Notes: a model not told the origin generated them from the sequence alone. A DNA stretch of 13,847 bases from Lachnospiraceae bacterium UBA6452 (GCA_002441865.1 DJNY01000198.1:1-13847); one strand, 5' to 3'; counted from the stretch's first letter, positions 1-8,005 are shown. Translations and numbers: made by a program.

Positions 1-1
1 T

Positions 2-466
2 GATCTGTATACAAAAAAAGACCAGGAAGGCTTTCGTCTTGCCTTCCTGGGTAATTTATATACGATCCTGTATACACTTGTGCGGGATTTCAAACGGATC
101 CTCTCGCCACAGGTACGTTTAAAGACCGAAAAAAATCTGTCACGGTTATCCACCATTACCTCCTATGTGGATACCCATTATACACAGCCGATTTCTGTCG
201 GACAGGCAGCCGCCCTGATCCATGTCGGAGAGGAATATTTCTGCCGGTATTTCAAAAAATACATGGGACTGACCTTTTTAGAATATGTCATGCAGGTCAG
301 GATCCGGCATGTCGATCATGATCTGCTGCATACAGATCTGCCGGTCGCCGAAATACTGGAACGCAACGGCGTCAGCAATTATAAAGCCTTTCTGCTGAAA
401 TTCAGACAGCTTTATCATATGTCGCCCCGCCAGCGGCGGGAAGCTGCATCCTCGCAGCCTCTGTAA
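2..466 (+). CDS. AraC-family transcriptional regulator, C-terminal part (5' end outside window)
   Basis: This is a DNA-binding regulator of the AraC/XylS family, cytoplasmic and presumably controlling a nearby gene. The frame is open from the first bases of the window, so only the last ~154 residues are seen. The GTG at position 80 is an internal valine, not a credible start. The visible part begins with a helical linker typical of cupin-type AraC proteins, then carries the two helix-turn-helix units. The first is around 'SVGQAAALIHVGEEYFCRYFKK'-like sequence at about 200-265. The second is around VAEILERNGVSNYKAF (about 346-395), followed by the family's usual closing YHMSPRQRR. The second unit has NGVSN where the family usually has GFSN, a mild deviation. 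The gene converges on the ABC transporter gene, with only 11 bases between stop codons and no clear terminator. Its ligand and targets cannot be read from this fragment. Confidence 0.85.
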   Translation, partial: DLYTKKDQEGFRLAFLGNLYTILYTLVRDFKRILSPQVRLKTEKNLSRLSTITSYVDTHYTQPISVGQAAALIHVGEEYFCRYFKKYMGLTFLEYVMQVRIRHVDHDLLHTDLPVAEILERNGVSNYKAFLLKFRQLYHMSPRQRREAASSQPL

Positions 467-477
467 TTACCTGCGGC

Positions 478-2205
478 TTACAGTTTCCAGGCACTGCTCT
501 GTGTCTGCAGGCTGTACATATGGGCAAAGCAGCCGCCCTTTTCCAGCAGTTCTTTCGGACTGCCTTCTTCGACCACACTGCCATGATCCAGTACAATGAT
601 CTTATCTGCCTGTGCGACCGTACGCATTCTGTGGGCTATGACCATAACTGTCTTACCGCCGATCAGGGCAGACAATGCAGCCTGTACCTTTGTCTCGTTT
701 TCCGCATCCAGAGAAGCGGTTGCTTCATCCAGCAGGATGATCGGTGCATCCTTTAAAAAGGCTCTGGCAATGGAAATACGCTGTCTCTCACCACCGGACA
801 GCTCCGCACCGTTTTCACCGATCCTTGTCTGCATGCCATCCGGCAGTTTTTCTGCAAATTCCAGCACATTGGCACGTTTTGCCGCTTCCATGACCTCCGC
901 ATCTGTTGCATTCTTTTTGCCGACACGGATATTTTCCATAATGGTATTATCAAACAGTGTCACATCCTGGAAGACGATGGAATATAAAGATAACAGCGCT
1001 TCCGGATCTGTTTCTTTCACATTCATACCACCGACCGTGATACGTCCGCCGGTCGGATCCCAGAAACGGGCAGCCAGTCTTGATACCGTTGTTTTACCAC
1101 AGCCGGATGGACCGACAAGTGCTGTTACCTCACCCTGTTTTGCGGTAAAGGATACATCGGAAAGCACCTGTTCTCCTGTTTCATAGGCAAAACTGACATG
1201 GTCGAATGTAATATCGCAGCCCCGGTTTGTCAGTTTCTCGCTGCCTGTCATTTCATAGCCTTCCGAAATCTCATTCATACGATCCACATTGACCGTCAGT
1301 GCATTTAATGCAGCCAGATTCATTAAAGAGCCGTTCATCGGTTCATAAATACGGGACACGATGATCAGAAATGCAAAGAAAGTGATCACATCGATCTCTC
1401 CCTTTACCAGAAGAGAACCCCCGGCAAGTGCCACACAGGCAATTCCAAACTTCAACAGAAGCTGCCCGGAATTGACGATCATACCAGATAAAAGCTCATG
1501 CTTCATTGTTGCATTTTCTGTCTCATCGATCTTGTTAAATAATCTCTGCAGATATCCTTTCTGCGAATTGGTGCTCTTTAAATCCCTGGAGCACTCAATA
1601 AATTCCTGGATACCATCTGCAACTGCCAGTTTTTTCCCGGTCAGATTTTTACCGCTTCTGACCTGGATATTTTTGGAACCGAACACGATCCAGATCGAAA
1701 ACGGTAACATCCAGAGTGCTGCCAGCGCCAGCTTCCACTGATAGAAAAACAGGGCGACTGCAATAATGACGGTGGAAAATATCGCACCGTAAAACTGTGC
1801 AAACTGATGGGAGTATGCATGCTCCAGTGCTGCCACGTCTCCTAAGATAACGGTCGTCAGATCCGCACTGTCCTTCTGGTCAAAGAAAGACAATGGCATC
1901 TTTCTGAGCTTCTCCGCCAGAGAAATACGTTTGTTGCCGGATTCTTTGTACATGGCAAAGAAAGTTGCATTATACTGCATGTAATATAAAACACCGAGCA
2001 GTGCGATCGTCAGGATACTGCCGATGATCAGCAGCTGTGCATGGGCAAACGGTGCATCCTTTAAAATATCCTCTGCCAGTATATATAACAGACCGGTAGG
2101 AAGCATCAGTGCAATATTGACCAGAATACAGATGCATACGGATTTTACCATATCTTTTGCGCCCTGCTCGGATACGGCATATTTTTTCATTAATTTTGCT
2201 ATCAT
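478..2205 (-). CDS. ABC transporter half-molecule, permease fused to ATPase (second of pair)
   Basis: A 575-residue half-transporter with an ABC-exporter-fold membrane domain (about residues 1-320, roughly six hydrophobic helices) followed by a nucleotide-binding domain. Visible ATPase motifs are Walker A GPSGCGKTT (about 365), the Q-loop in SIVFQDVTLF, the signature LSGGERQ (about 469), Walker B ILLLDEA with the catalytic Glu at about 494, the D-loop SLDAEN, and the switch His in VIAHR (about 525). All key residues are intact, so it should hydrolyse ATP. Its ATG overlaps the stop of the upstream ABC gene as ATGA, with an AGGTGG ribosome binding site inside that gene; this implies translational coupling and a 1:1 heterodimer. 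Substrate and direction are unknown. The AraC regulator upstream suggests the YbtPQ/IrtAB type, whose members import siderophores despite an exporter fold, but this is inference. A multidrug or peptide exporter is the alternative. Confidence 0.93.
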   Translation of the reverse strand: MIAKLMKKYAVSEQGAKDMVKSVCICILVNIALMLPTGLLYILAEDILKDAPFAHAQLLIIGSILTIALLGVLYYMQYNATFFAMYKESGNKRISLAEKLRKMPLSFFDQKDSADLTTVILGDVAALEHAYSHQFAQFYGAIFSTVIIAVALFFYQWKLALAALWMLPFSIWIVFGSKNIQVRSGKNLTGKKLAVADGIQEFIECSRDLKSTNSQKGYLQRLFNKIDETENATMKHELLSGMIVNSGQLLLKFGIACVALAGGSLLVKGEIDVITFFAFLIIVSRIYEPMNGSLMNLAALNALTVNVDRMNEISEGYEMTGSEKLTNRGCDITFDHVSFAYETGEQVLSDVSFTAKQGEVTALVGPSGCGKTTVSRLAARFWDPTGGRITVGGMNVKETDPEALLSLYSIVFQDVTLFDNTIMENIRVGKKNATDAEVMEAAKRANVLEFAEKLPDGMQTRIGENGAELSGGERQRISIARAFLKDAPIILLDEATASLDAENETKVQAALSALIGGKTVMVIAHRMRTVAQADKIIVLDHGSVVEEGSPKELLEKGGCFAHMYSLQTQSSAWKL

Positions 2206-3986
2206 TTACTGCCACCTACCTTCCACTGGATCGAAGTCTGATAGTCATTCCACATCTTCTCGTAAAGGCCGTGGGCTTCCAGAAGTGCTTCATGCTTTCC
2301 GGCTTCTTCTATCTTTCCGTTTTCAAATACAAAGATCGTATCTGCGTTTCTGACCGTTGTCAGTCTGTGTGCGATCATAATAACTGTCTTGCCGACTGCC
2401 ATTTCTTCAAACGCTTTCTGGACAAGCACTTCATTCTCGGGATCTGCGTAAGCTGTTGCTTCGTCCAGAATGATGACCGGTGCATCCTGCAGGATGATCC
2501 TTGCGATCGCAACTCTCTGCTGCTCGCCGCCGGATAAGTAGATACCGCCCGTTCCGATCACGGTTTCGATTCCATTCGGCAGTTTTGCCAGAATATCATC
2601 ACACTGCGCTTTATGAAGGGCAGCAAATACCTCTTCATCCGTCGCATTCTTTTTGCCCATGCGTACGTTATCCGCGATCGTACCGGCTAACAGTCTGCTG
2701 TTCTGGAATACATAAGAGATCGTATTGACTCTTTCCTCCTGCGCGATATCCCGGATATCGACATCGCCGATCCGTACCTGCCCGCTCGTCGCATCGTAAA
2801 ATCTGGCGATCAGACCTGCGGCTGTACTCTTGCCACTGCCGGAAGGACCGACAAAGGCTGTTACTTTTCCTGCCGGGATCTGCAGGCTGATGTGAGAGAC
2901 AGCATCCGGTAACTCTTTCCGGTAGCGGAAGCTGACATCTTCAAAACGGATTCCATAGGTCTGTGGGTGCTTTGCCTGTTCCGGTTCCGGAAGAGGCTCG
3001 ATCGCCATGATCTCATGAAAACGGGCAATGGCATCTTCAACCTTCATGGATTCCTCTCCCATGAACATGATCTTGGTCAGTGTTGTGGCAATGACCGGTG
3101 TAAAGATTACATAAAAAACAAAATTCAGTAAAATGTTAAATGCCACATGATCACCGCGATACAGGATCAGCGTCAGAGCGATCAGAAATGCAAAGGTGCT
3201 GTTTACCATCATCTGATAGCAGACCATTGGCATACGCATCTCTGTTGTATAATTGATGCAGAATTTATAATAGCTGTCGATCGACGCCTTGAATCTGGAA
3301 AAACTATGTACCGTCTGGGAAAACGTCTTTACGACATTGATGCCTCTGACATATTCCACTGCTTCATTGTTCATGTTTTCCAGTGCCGTCTGATAATGTT
3401 TCATATCTTCCTGCATCTGTTTTCCGGTCATTTTTGTCATGCCCGCCATGCTCAGCACAACAGGAATCAGGCAGACAAGGCCGAATCTCCAGTTAAATAC
3501 AAACAGCAATATGATCATGGCAGCCGGTGTCACATAGGCACCGACAAGATCCGGCAGCTGATGTGCCAGATAGGTTTCCGTTGCAGCTGCAGAATCATTG
3601 ATGACCCTGCGGATCCTGCCCGATCCAAGCTCATCGGCAAATCCGATCGGAAGCTTTGCAATATGGGTAAGCAGCTCCTTTCTGATATTCGTTGCCACAC
3701 GGAACGCACCTGCATGGGAGCACATCAGTGCTGCGAAATAAAGCAGCATGGAAACCGCCGCTGCAAGCACCGCAAGCCATCCGTTACCTGCAATATGTGC
3801 TGCATCTTTAAAATGCGGCGCGACTTCGATCACTTCCTTGATGATACGGAATAAGAACACATAGGTCAGAAGCGCTGCCACTGCACTGAGCCCGGAAAAT
3901 ACCCAGGAAAAATAAGTGCAGTACTTATGTCCGCCTGCATATCGCATCAGGACACGGAGCGCGCTCCCGTCTTTCTTTTTCTCCAT
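2202..3986 (-). CDS. ABC transporter half-molecule, permease fused to ATPase (first of pair)
   Basis: A 594-residue half-transporter. The N-terminal membrane domain (about 20-310) has several clear hydrophobic helices, for example around residues 28-50, 70-90 and 145-185. The ATPase domain has Walker A GPSGSGKST (380), the Q-loop in YVFQNSRLL, the signature LSGGEQQ (484), Walker B IILDEA with Glu at about 509, and the H-loop in MIAHR (about 541). The D-loop reads AYADPEN rather than the usual SALD. From memory, a very similar DEATAxADPENE segment is typical of the YbtP/YbtQ and IrtAB group of siderophore transporters, which fits the AraC regulator upstream. The ATG is preceded by a GGAGG motif at 4000-3996 with 9-nt spacing, and half of that motif lies in a hairpin (separate entry). 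It is the middle gene of a three-gene operon, 47 nt after the regulator and overlapping the next gene by 4 nt. Substrate is not determinable here. Confidence 0.93.
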   Translation of the reverse strand: MEKKKDGSALRVLMRYAGGHKYCTYFSWVFSGLSAVAALLTYVFLFRIIKEVIEVAPHFKDAAHIAGNGWLAVLAAAVSMLLYFAALMCSHAGAFRVATNIRKELLTHIAKLPIGFADELGSGRIRRVINDSAAATETYLAHQLPDLVGAYVTPAAMIILLFVFNWRFGLVCLIPVVLSMAGMTKMTGKQMQEDMKHYQTALENMNNEAVEYVRGINVVKTFSQTVHSFSRFKASIDSYYKFCINYTTEMRMPMVCYQMMVNSTFAFLIALTLILYRGDHVAFNILLNFVFYVIFTPVIATTLTKIMFMGEESMKVEDAIARFHEIMAIEPLPEPEQAKHPQTYGIRFEDVSFRYRKELPDAVSHISLQIPAGKVTAFVGPSGSGKSTAAGLIARFYDATSGQVRIGDVDIRDIAQEERVNTISYVFQNSRLLAGTIADNVRMGKKNATDEEVFAALHKAQCDDILAKLPNGIETVIGTGGIYLSGGEQQRVAIARIILQDAPVIILDEATAYADPENEVLVQKAFEEMAVGKTVIMIAHRLTTVRNADTIFVFENGKIEEAGKHEALLEAHGLYEKMWNDYQTSIQWKVGGSK

Positions 3987-3995
3987 AACCTCTCT

Positions 3996-4030
3996 CCTCC
4001 TTATGATTTCTTTCTCGCTACATCATAAGG
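3996..4030 (-). promoter_or_regulatory. Hairpin over the ribosome binding site of the first ABC gene
   Basis: On the minus strand the arm CCTTATGAT (4030-4022) is followed by a 14-nt loop and its perfect complement ATCATAAGG (4007-3999). The last bases of the second arm are the first half of the GGAGG ribosome binding site (4000-3996) of the ABC gene starting at 3986. No T-run follows, so it is not an intrinsic terminator. A role in translation initiation or in mRNA processing between regulator and transporter is inferred. Confidence 0.5.
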
Positions 4031-4033
4031 GCT

Positions 4034-5029
4034 TTATTCTTCTATTTCTACTCCAAGCAGAGCCAAATGCTCCATTCGTTCACTGGATTTTTTATACTCA
4101 CGCGGACTGCATCCTACGACAGAACGGAAAGCCGCCGCAAACTTGCTTGGATTGTCATAACCGAGCATTCCTGCAATTTCTGCCATACTGTACTTTGCCT
4201 CTTCTATGTAATGGATCGCCTTGTGCATCTTATAATGCTTCACGAATGTATAATAAGGTTTTCCATAGATTTCACTGAAACAGCTCTGAAACGTCGTCTG
4301 TCCGATCCCGTATTTCTGCACAAGCTGCGGAACGGAGAAGCGCCGGTCCAGATGCGAAACAACCTCTTTGTGGATCGCACGCACCTTATCATAATCCTGC
4401 TGTCTGTAATAGCGCTTCTGCAGCTTTTCCCCCTCCGGCGTTACCATACAGATCAAAAGAAGCAGTTCCAGGATCTTTAATTTCAGATAATAAGTTTCCA
4501 CCTTCGGATCCACCTGATACATTTCATTCAGGATATGATTGATCTCCGGCAGAGAACGGATGAACATGGCACCATTTTCCCTGCGGATCTGTTTTCCGAG
4601 AAAATCAATCTGTTCCACAGCCTCCGGAAAAACATCTTTCAAATATGCCTTTGCCGTCTCCGGATCGATCAGAATTTCCACGCCCGCATAAAAGCCCAGT
4701 GGGAATTCCGGATTTTCCCGTTTGACACCGACCAGATTTGCCTCCATCTCACCTTCCCCAAGGTAAAGCTGCCTGCCCTCCACCTTACAGCCGAATCGTC
4801 CCCGTCTGCAGTGATTGATCTCGATCATGCTTCTGGTATCTTCGTTATAATCGGCCTCCACCGCTTCCTGTGAATGAAAATTGTTGTATACAAAATGTAC
4901 GCCGGGCATGATCGGATGAAACACCATGGAGCTTGTTTCTCCGTTTTCTTCCATTCTCGACAGAATTGTCATAGATGGAGCGCCTGCCCGGTCAAAGCCT
5001 TTACTGTGCAATTCATCAATGATCTTCAT
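4034..5029 (-). CDS. AraC-family regulator, PchR/YbtA-like
   Basis: A 331-residue cytoplasmic regulator. The N-terminal ~215 residues form an effector domain; the stretch MIEINHCRRGRFGC followed by LYLGEGEM resembles the sensing domain of PchR-type regulators of siderophore genes. The C-terminal ~100 residues (about 220-317) are the AraC double helix-turn-helix. The first unit lies around FSVPQLVQKYGIGQTTF. The second is a near-canonical MAEIAGMLGYDNPSKFAAAF ending in CSPREYKK. The ATG is preceded by AGGGAG with about 9-nt spacing. It is the first gene of a leftward operon whose next two genes are the paired ABC half-transporters. It most likely regulates them, and possibly itself, since palindromes overlap its promoter. 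The ligand is not evident; a metallophore is a guess from family resemblance. Confidence 0.88.
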   Translation of the reverse strand: MKIIDELHSKGFDRAGAPSMTILSRMEENGETSSMVFHPIMPGVHFVYNNFHSQEAVEADYNEDTRSMIEINHCRRGRFGCKVEGRQLYLGEGEMEANLVGVKRENPEFPLGFYAGVEILIDPETAKAYLKDVFPEAVEQIDFLGKQIRRENGAMFIRSLPEINHILNEMYQVDPKVETYYLKLKILELLLLICMVTPEGEKLQKRYYRQQDYDKVRAIHKEVVSHLDRRFSVPQLVQKYGIGQTTFQSCFSEIYGKPYYTFVKHYKMHKAIHYIEEAKYSMAEIAGMLGYDNPSKFAAAFRSVVGCSPREYKKSSERMEHLALLGVEIEE

Positions 5030-5080
5030 ATCCCATTTCTCCCTTCTGCCTGATTCATCCTTCTGCCATTCAAATAGTCA

Positions 5081-5096
5081 TAACAAATACATGTTA
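5081..5096. promoter_or_regulatory. Candidate operator palindrome at AraC operon promoter
   Basis: TAACA and TGTTA form 5-bp inverted arms around a 6-bp centre, 16 bp in all. The element covers the proposed -10 box and start-site region of the AraC-ABC operon. A second small inverted repeat (GTTAG at 5094-5098 with CTAAC at 5105-5109) lies between the -10 and -35 boxes. Position is suggestive of repressor or autoregulator binding; short arms keep confidence low. Confidence 0.3.
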
Positions 5097-5119
5097 GTTT
5101 ATTCTAACTACGATGTCAA
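5091..5119 (-). promoter_or_regulatory. Sigma-A type promoter of the AraC-ABC operon
   Basis: Read on the minus strand, a perfect -35 box TTGACA (5119-5114) is followed by a 17-bp spacer and TAACAT (5096-5091), which matches four of six -10 positions. The transcript would start near 5084, giving a leader of about 55 nt before the ATG at 5029. It points into the AraC gene and would serve all three genes of the operon. Confidence 0.6.
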
Positions 5120-5136
5120 ATAATTTATCTGATTAC

Positions 5137-5190
5137 CTGTAGGAAACACTTTCGCACCCGGACGGATGCGCAACATAGTTTCCTATACAG
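5137..5190. repeat. 54-bp interrupted palindrome (two-tier hairpin)
   Basis: Outer arms AGGAAAC (5141-5147) and GTTTCCT (5178-5184) are extended by CTGT (5137-5140) and ACAG (5187-5190), with a 2-base bulge. Inside is a second stem, CGCACCC (5153-5159) with GGATGCG (5164-5170), closed by the tetraloop-sized GGAC and containing one G-T wobble on one strand. It lies between the terminator of the chemoreceptor gene and the -35 box of the AraC operon, so it is outside both predicted transcripts. Function is unknown: protein binding site, small structured RNA or remnant of a repeat family are all possible. Confidence 0.5.
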
Positions 5191-5191
5191 T

Positions 5192-5225
5192 AAAAAGGAG
5201 CCGGAATGAAATTCATTCCGGCTCC
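5192..5225 (-). terminator. Rho-independent terminator of the chemoreceptor gene
   Basis: Two perfect 14-base arms, beginning GGAGCCGGAATG at 5197-5210 and ending at 5225, flank a single central base. On the minus strand the stem is followed directly by TTTTT (5196-5192). It lies 36 nt after the chemoreceptor stop. No T-run exists on the other side, so it works for the minus strand only. Confidence 0.92.
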
Positions 5226-5261
5226 TGTAAAGCACATTTGTAATTCACATTATTATGTATT

Positions 5262-6602
5262 TTATTCGTAGATCTGGAACATGTTCAGCTCGCCTGTCAG
5301 CTCATCCGATACCTTATACAGTCTGCTTGTTGCATCCTTGATCTCACTGATCGTTGCTGCAAGCTCCTCTGCAGAAGCTGCAGTTTCCTGTGTTGCTGCC
5401 GCATTTTCTTCCGCGATCGCTGAAAGGCTTTCTACGGAGCTCATAACCTGCCCTCTTGCCTGTGCAAGCTTTTCTGTATTGGAAGCAATGCTTTCGATTC
5501 CATCGATCGTTACCTGTAAGCCACCGCTTACTTTATCAAATACACGTTTGGTTGTCTCAACCTTATCTGCCTGCAGTCCGATGATCGCATCTACTGTATT
5601 CATCGTCTTAACTGCCTGCTCAGATTCTTCTAACAGATTCTTAATGATGCTTTCGATCGTCTTGGCAGATTCATTGGACTGCTCTGCCAGATTTTTGATC
5701 TGCTCTGCAACAACCGCAAATCCGCGTCCGCTTTCACCGGCTCTTGCAGCCTCGATGGATGCATTCAGTGCAAGAAGGTTGGTCTCATTTGCAATGGAAG
5801 CGATCAGCTCTGTTGCTTTATGGATCTCCTGTGCGGATTCATTTGTTGTATTTGTCTGCTGGTAGATCACTGCGATCTGTGTCTTAACCTTTTCTGAAAT
5901 GCTTTCCAGATCCTGTACGCTCTCCACACCTGCCTGACCGGCTTTCTTCATGTTATCTGCGTTGTTCATCAGGTTCTGTACGGCTTCATTTGTCTGTTCA
6001 ATGCCTTCCCCGATCTGCATAACGGCTTCGGATACGGACTGCGTCTCTGTTGCCTGTGCTGTTGCGCCGTTTGCCATATCTGACATGGATCTTGCAACAT
6101 CATCGGACGCATTACTTGTCTGGTCTGTCATTTTCTCCAGTTTCTCGGAAGCTGCCACGATCACATCGGAAGTACTGCCTACCTTTGCAATTACCTTTGC
6201 CAGTGATTTGATAACCTGATTTGTATGACGGGCAAGTGTACCAGTCTCATCCTTGCGGGCTGTATCCTTTTGCTGTGCCATAACGGTCAGATTACCTTCT
6301 GCCGCTGCATCGAGCACCTTGATCGTACGGTTCAGGGAATTGACAAATCCCCAGAGTGCCAGCCGGATGGAAATCGTAACAAGAATTACCAGTACAACCA
6401 TCAGCATGGCAAAATATTTTACCAGTGTCTGTATTTCCTGATCAGAGATCTTTCCTTTCAGGGAAAGAGATCCGACTATCATTGCTGCTGCCATTGCCAC
6501 AACGACCGGCACAATAGCCACAAGCAGCATTTTTACCTTTAATGTAAAAAATCTTTTCTTTGCTTTCTGTTTTACTTCTTTCACAGCTGACTTACTTTCC
6601 AT
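5262..6602 (-). CDS. Methyl-accepting chemotaxis protein without an extracellular sensor domain
   Basis: A 446-residue membrane chemoreceptor that would signal to CheA/CheW at the cytoplasmic side. Two hydrophobic helices lie at about residues 25-47 and 63-85, joined by only some 15 residues, so there is no extracellular ligand-binding domain. A HAMP-like region (about 86-145) leads into the long coiled-coil signalling domain. The signalling tip is [18 protein letters not shown] (about 273-290), followed by [17 protein letters not shown], all highly conserved. The N-terminus is basic ([10 protein letters not shown]). I place the start at the ATG at 6602 because AAGGAG lies 8 nt before it; the GTG at 6611 overlaps that ribosome binding site. 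The C-terminus lacks a CheR-docking pentapeptide. It has its own promoter and a strong terminator, and the neighbouring gene upstream is a diguanylate cyclase. What it senses is not evident; membrane state, a cytoplasmic cue or a partner protein are possible. Confidence 0.93.
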   Translation of the reverse strand: MESKSAVKEVKQKAKKRFFTLKVKMLLVAIVPVVVAMAAAMIVGSLSLKGKISDQEIQTLVKYFAMLMVVLVILVTISIRLALWGFVNSLNRTIKVLDAAAEGNLTVMAQQKDTARKDETGTLARHTNQVIKSLAKVIAKVGSTSDVIVAASEKLEKMTDQTSNASDDVARSMSDMANGATAQATETQSVSEAVMQIGEGIEQTNEAVQNLMNNADNMKKAGQAGVESVQDLESISEKVKTQIAVIYQQTNTTNESAQEIHKATELIASIANETNLLALNASIEAARAGESGRGFAVVAEQIKNLAEQSNESAKTIESIIKNLLEESEQAVKTMNTVDAIIGLQADKVETTKRVFDKVSGGLQVTIDGIESIASNTEKLAQARGQVMSSVESLSAIAEENAAATQETAASAEELAATISEIKDATSRLYKVSDELTGELNMFQIYE

Positions 6603-6636
6603 AGGTAACACTCCTTATAAACGACTTTCGTCAAAT

Positions 6637-6664
6637 TGTATACGCTATCCCCTGTATATGCTAT
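6637..6664. repeat. Direct repeat at the chemoreceptor promoter
   Basis: TGTATACGCTAT (6637-6648) and TGTATATGCTAT (6653-6664) match in 11 of 12 positions with a 16-bp period. They start immediately downstream of the -10 box and cover the expected transcription start and early leader. The spacing of roughly one and a half helical turns and the position suggest tandem binding sites for a regulator; the regulator is unknown. Confidence 0.45.
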
Positions 6665-6695
6665 ATTATAGTAACATATTTACCCGGAAAAGCAA
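6665..6695 (-). promoter_or_regulatory. Promoter of the chemoreceptor gene
   Basis: On the minus strand a perfect TATAAT (6670-6665) lies about 63 nt before the ATG at 6602. The best -35 candidate is TTGCTT (6695-6690) at a long 19-bp spacing, so the -35 part is weak and the promoter may depend on an activator. No SigD-type flagellar promoter (TAAA with GCCGATAA) is seen. Confidence 0.5.
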
Positions 6696-6715
6696 AGGAC
6701 ATTTTGGTATTTTCG

Positions 6716-8005
6716 TTATGCTTTCCCGTCCTCAGATATCACAATACGGTTTCTTCCTTCCGCCTTTCCACGATACAGAAGATCATCGGCTTCTTTCACG
6801 ATCTCATCCAGGGACTGCCCGCCGGTAACGCCTGTCAGGCCGAAGGTCAGAGAGACCGAAAACGTCTCTCCCTCATAGGCAAATGTCGTCTCCCTTATTT
6901 CATCCGCGATCTGTTCCAGTTTTTCATGCGCATGCGCGAGCGGCAGTTCAAATGCCAGCAGAAATTCTTCACCGCCCCAGCGTGATACAAGACCTTTTTC
7001 TTCCATATGTTTCTTAAAGATATTGGACACGCTCCTGAGCACCATATCCCCGCACTCATGCCCATAGGTATCGTTGATCCTCTTAAAGAAATCAATATCG
7101 CCGATCGTAACAGACAGAGACTGCTGTCTGTTTTCCCTGCACTGTCCGATCATTTTCTGCAGGCTGCTTCTGCAGGCACGACGGTTCAAAAGACCTGTCA
7201 GGGGGTCTGTCGTGATCATATCCTTCAGGGAACAGCTGACGGTCACCGCGTAGCTTCCCATTGCTCCGATCTCATCCTTCCGGCGCAGAACAGAGAGTGG
7301 CATCTGGGTGGAAAAATCGCTGTTTGCCAGATGTCCGAGATAGTCCATGATCGCTTTCAACGCATCTACCAGTTTCTGGCTGGCAACAATGCAGCACAGA
7401 AGTGCGGCTATGATCACAAGCAGACTGACTGCCATGGAATTCAGTACATTATTTCTGACAGATGCCATAACGCTTGCCCGCGTTTTACTTGCAAATGCCA
7501 TGCCCACAACAGAACCGTCTTTATTATAAATAGGCACATAATATCCAAAATATGTTTTTCCGCCGATAGAAATCCTGCTGGAAAAATAGTCTTTTCCGTT
7601 TTCCAGCACCCAATGGCTGACCTGTTCATCCACACTCGTTCCGCTCAGACGTTTTCCCTTCGCATCCGTGAGCGTTGTCAGAACCCGTCTGTCACCGTAA
7701 AGCAGTGTGATATCCATTCCGTACGACTCTTTCAGGGAATCCACGATCGAATAATCGCCGGTAAGCGCAGTATCTCCTTTATAAATGATCCCATCCTGCT
7801 CATACATATCGCCAGGTGCGATCAGTGAATAGGTATTGTAGACCGAACGCGCTGCGATCTTGAGCGACTGGCTGACCTCATCCGTTGTTTCCCGTACAAG
7901 TGTCCTTGTTGAGATCAGTGTCAGAACCAGCCCCAGAACCAGGACCGGTACAAGCGAAAATTTCAGCAGGGTCTGTTTCAGACTCGTTTTTTTCGTATTT
8001 TCCAT
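6716..8005 (-). CDS. Diguanylate cyclase with Cache sensor, HAMP and GGDEF domains
   Basis: A 429-residue membrane enzyme expected to make cyclic di-GMP from two GTP. The order is: TM helix (about 15-31), extracellular single-Cache-like domain (about 32-188, with YFGYYVPIYNKDGSVVGMAF typical of Cache folds), TM helix (about 191-210), HAMP region (about 211-258) and GGDEF domain (about 267-425). The active site reads RWGGEEF, with GGEEF at 344-348, and the substrate-side motif DPLTGLLNRRA is intact, so it should be active. At the product-inhibition site, where RxxD is usual, the sequence has ExxG (MEEKGLVSRW), so feedback inhibition is probably absent. I prefer the ATG at 8005, which has a GGGGG ribosome binding motif 7 nt upstream; the ATG at 8011 is too close to it. 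The gene follows the ABC-F gene by 11 nt and is probably co-transcribed with it. The Cache ligand is unknown. Confidence 0.92.
   Translation of the reverse strand: MENTKKTSLKQTLLKFSLVPVLVLGLVLTLISTRTLVRETTDEVSQSLKIAARSVYNTYSLIAPGDMYEQDGIIYKGDTALTGDYSIVDSLKESYGMDITLLYGDRRVLTTLTDAKGKRLSGTSVDEQVSHWVLENGKDYFSSRISIGGKTYFGYYVPIYNKDGSVVGMAFASKTRASVMASVRNNVLNSMAVSLLVIIAALLCCIVASQKLVDALKAIMDYLGHLANSDFSTQMPLSVLRRKDEIGAMGSYAVTVSCSLKDMITTDPLTGLLNRRACRSSLQKMIGQCRENRQQSLSVTIGDIDFFKRINDTYGHECGDMVLRSVSNIFKKHMEEKGLVSRWGGEEFLLAFELPLAHAHEKLEQIADEIRETTFAYEGETFSVSLTFGLTGVTGGQSLDEIVKEADDLLYRGKAEGRNRIVISEDGKA

Noticed and set aside
80..82. GTG at 80 as start of the first AraC gene
   Set aside because: The same frame is open back to the window edge with sequence typical of the AraC linker, and no ribosome binding site precedes the GTG.
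426..458. Two small hairpins (CCCGCC/GGCGGG and GCTGC/GCAGC) at the end of the first AraC gene
   Set aside because: They are inside the coding sequence, short, and have no T-run on either strand, so they were not called as terminators.
3147..3854. Long open frame on the plus strand, 235 codons
   Set aside because: It lies wholly antisense to the first ABC transporter gene, has no ribosome binding site, and its product is a Cys/His-rich shadow sequence without family resemblance.
6603..6611. GTG start giving a 449-residue chemoreceptor
   Set aside because: The GTG overlaps the AAGGAG ribosome binding site that serves the ATG at 6602.
7007..7828. Open frame of 273 codons on the plus strand
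   Set aside because: Antisense to the diguanylate cyclase, whose domains and motifs are intact; the translated sequence looks like no protein family.
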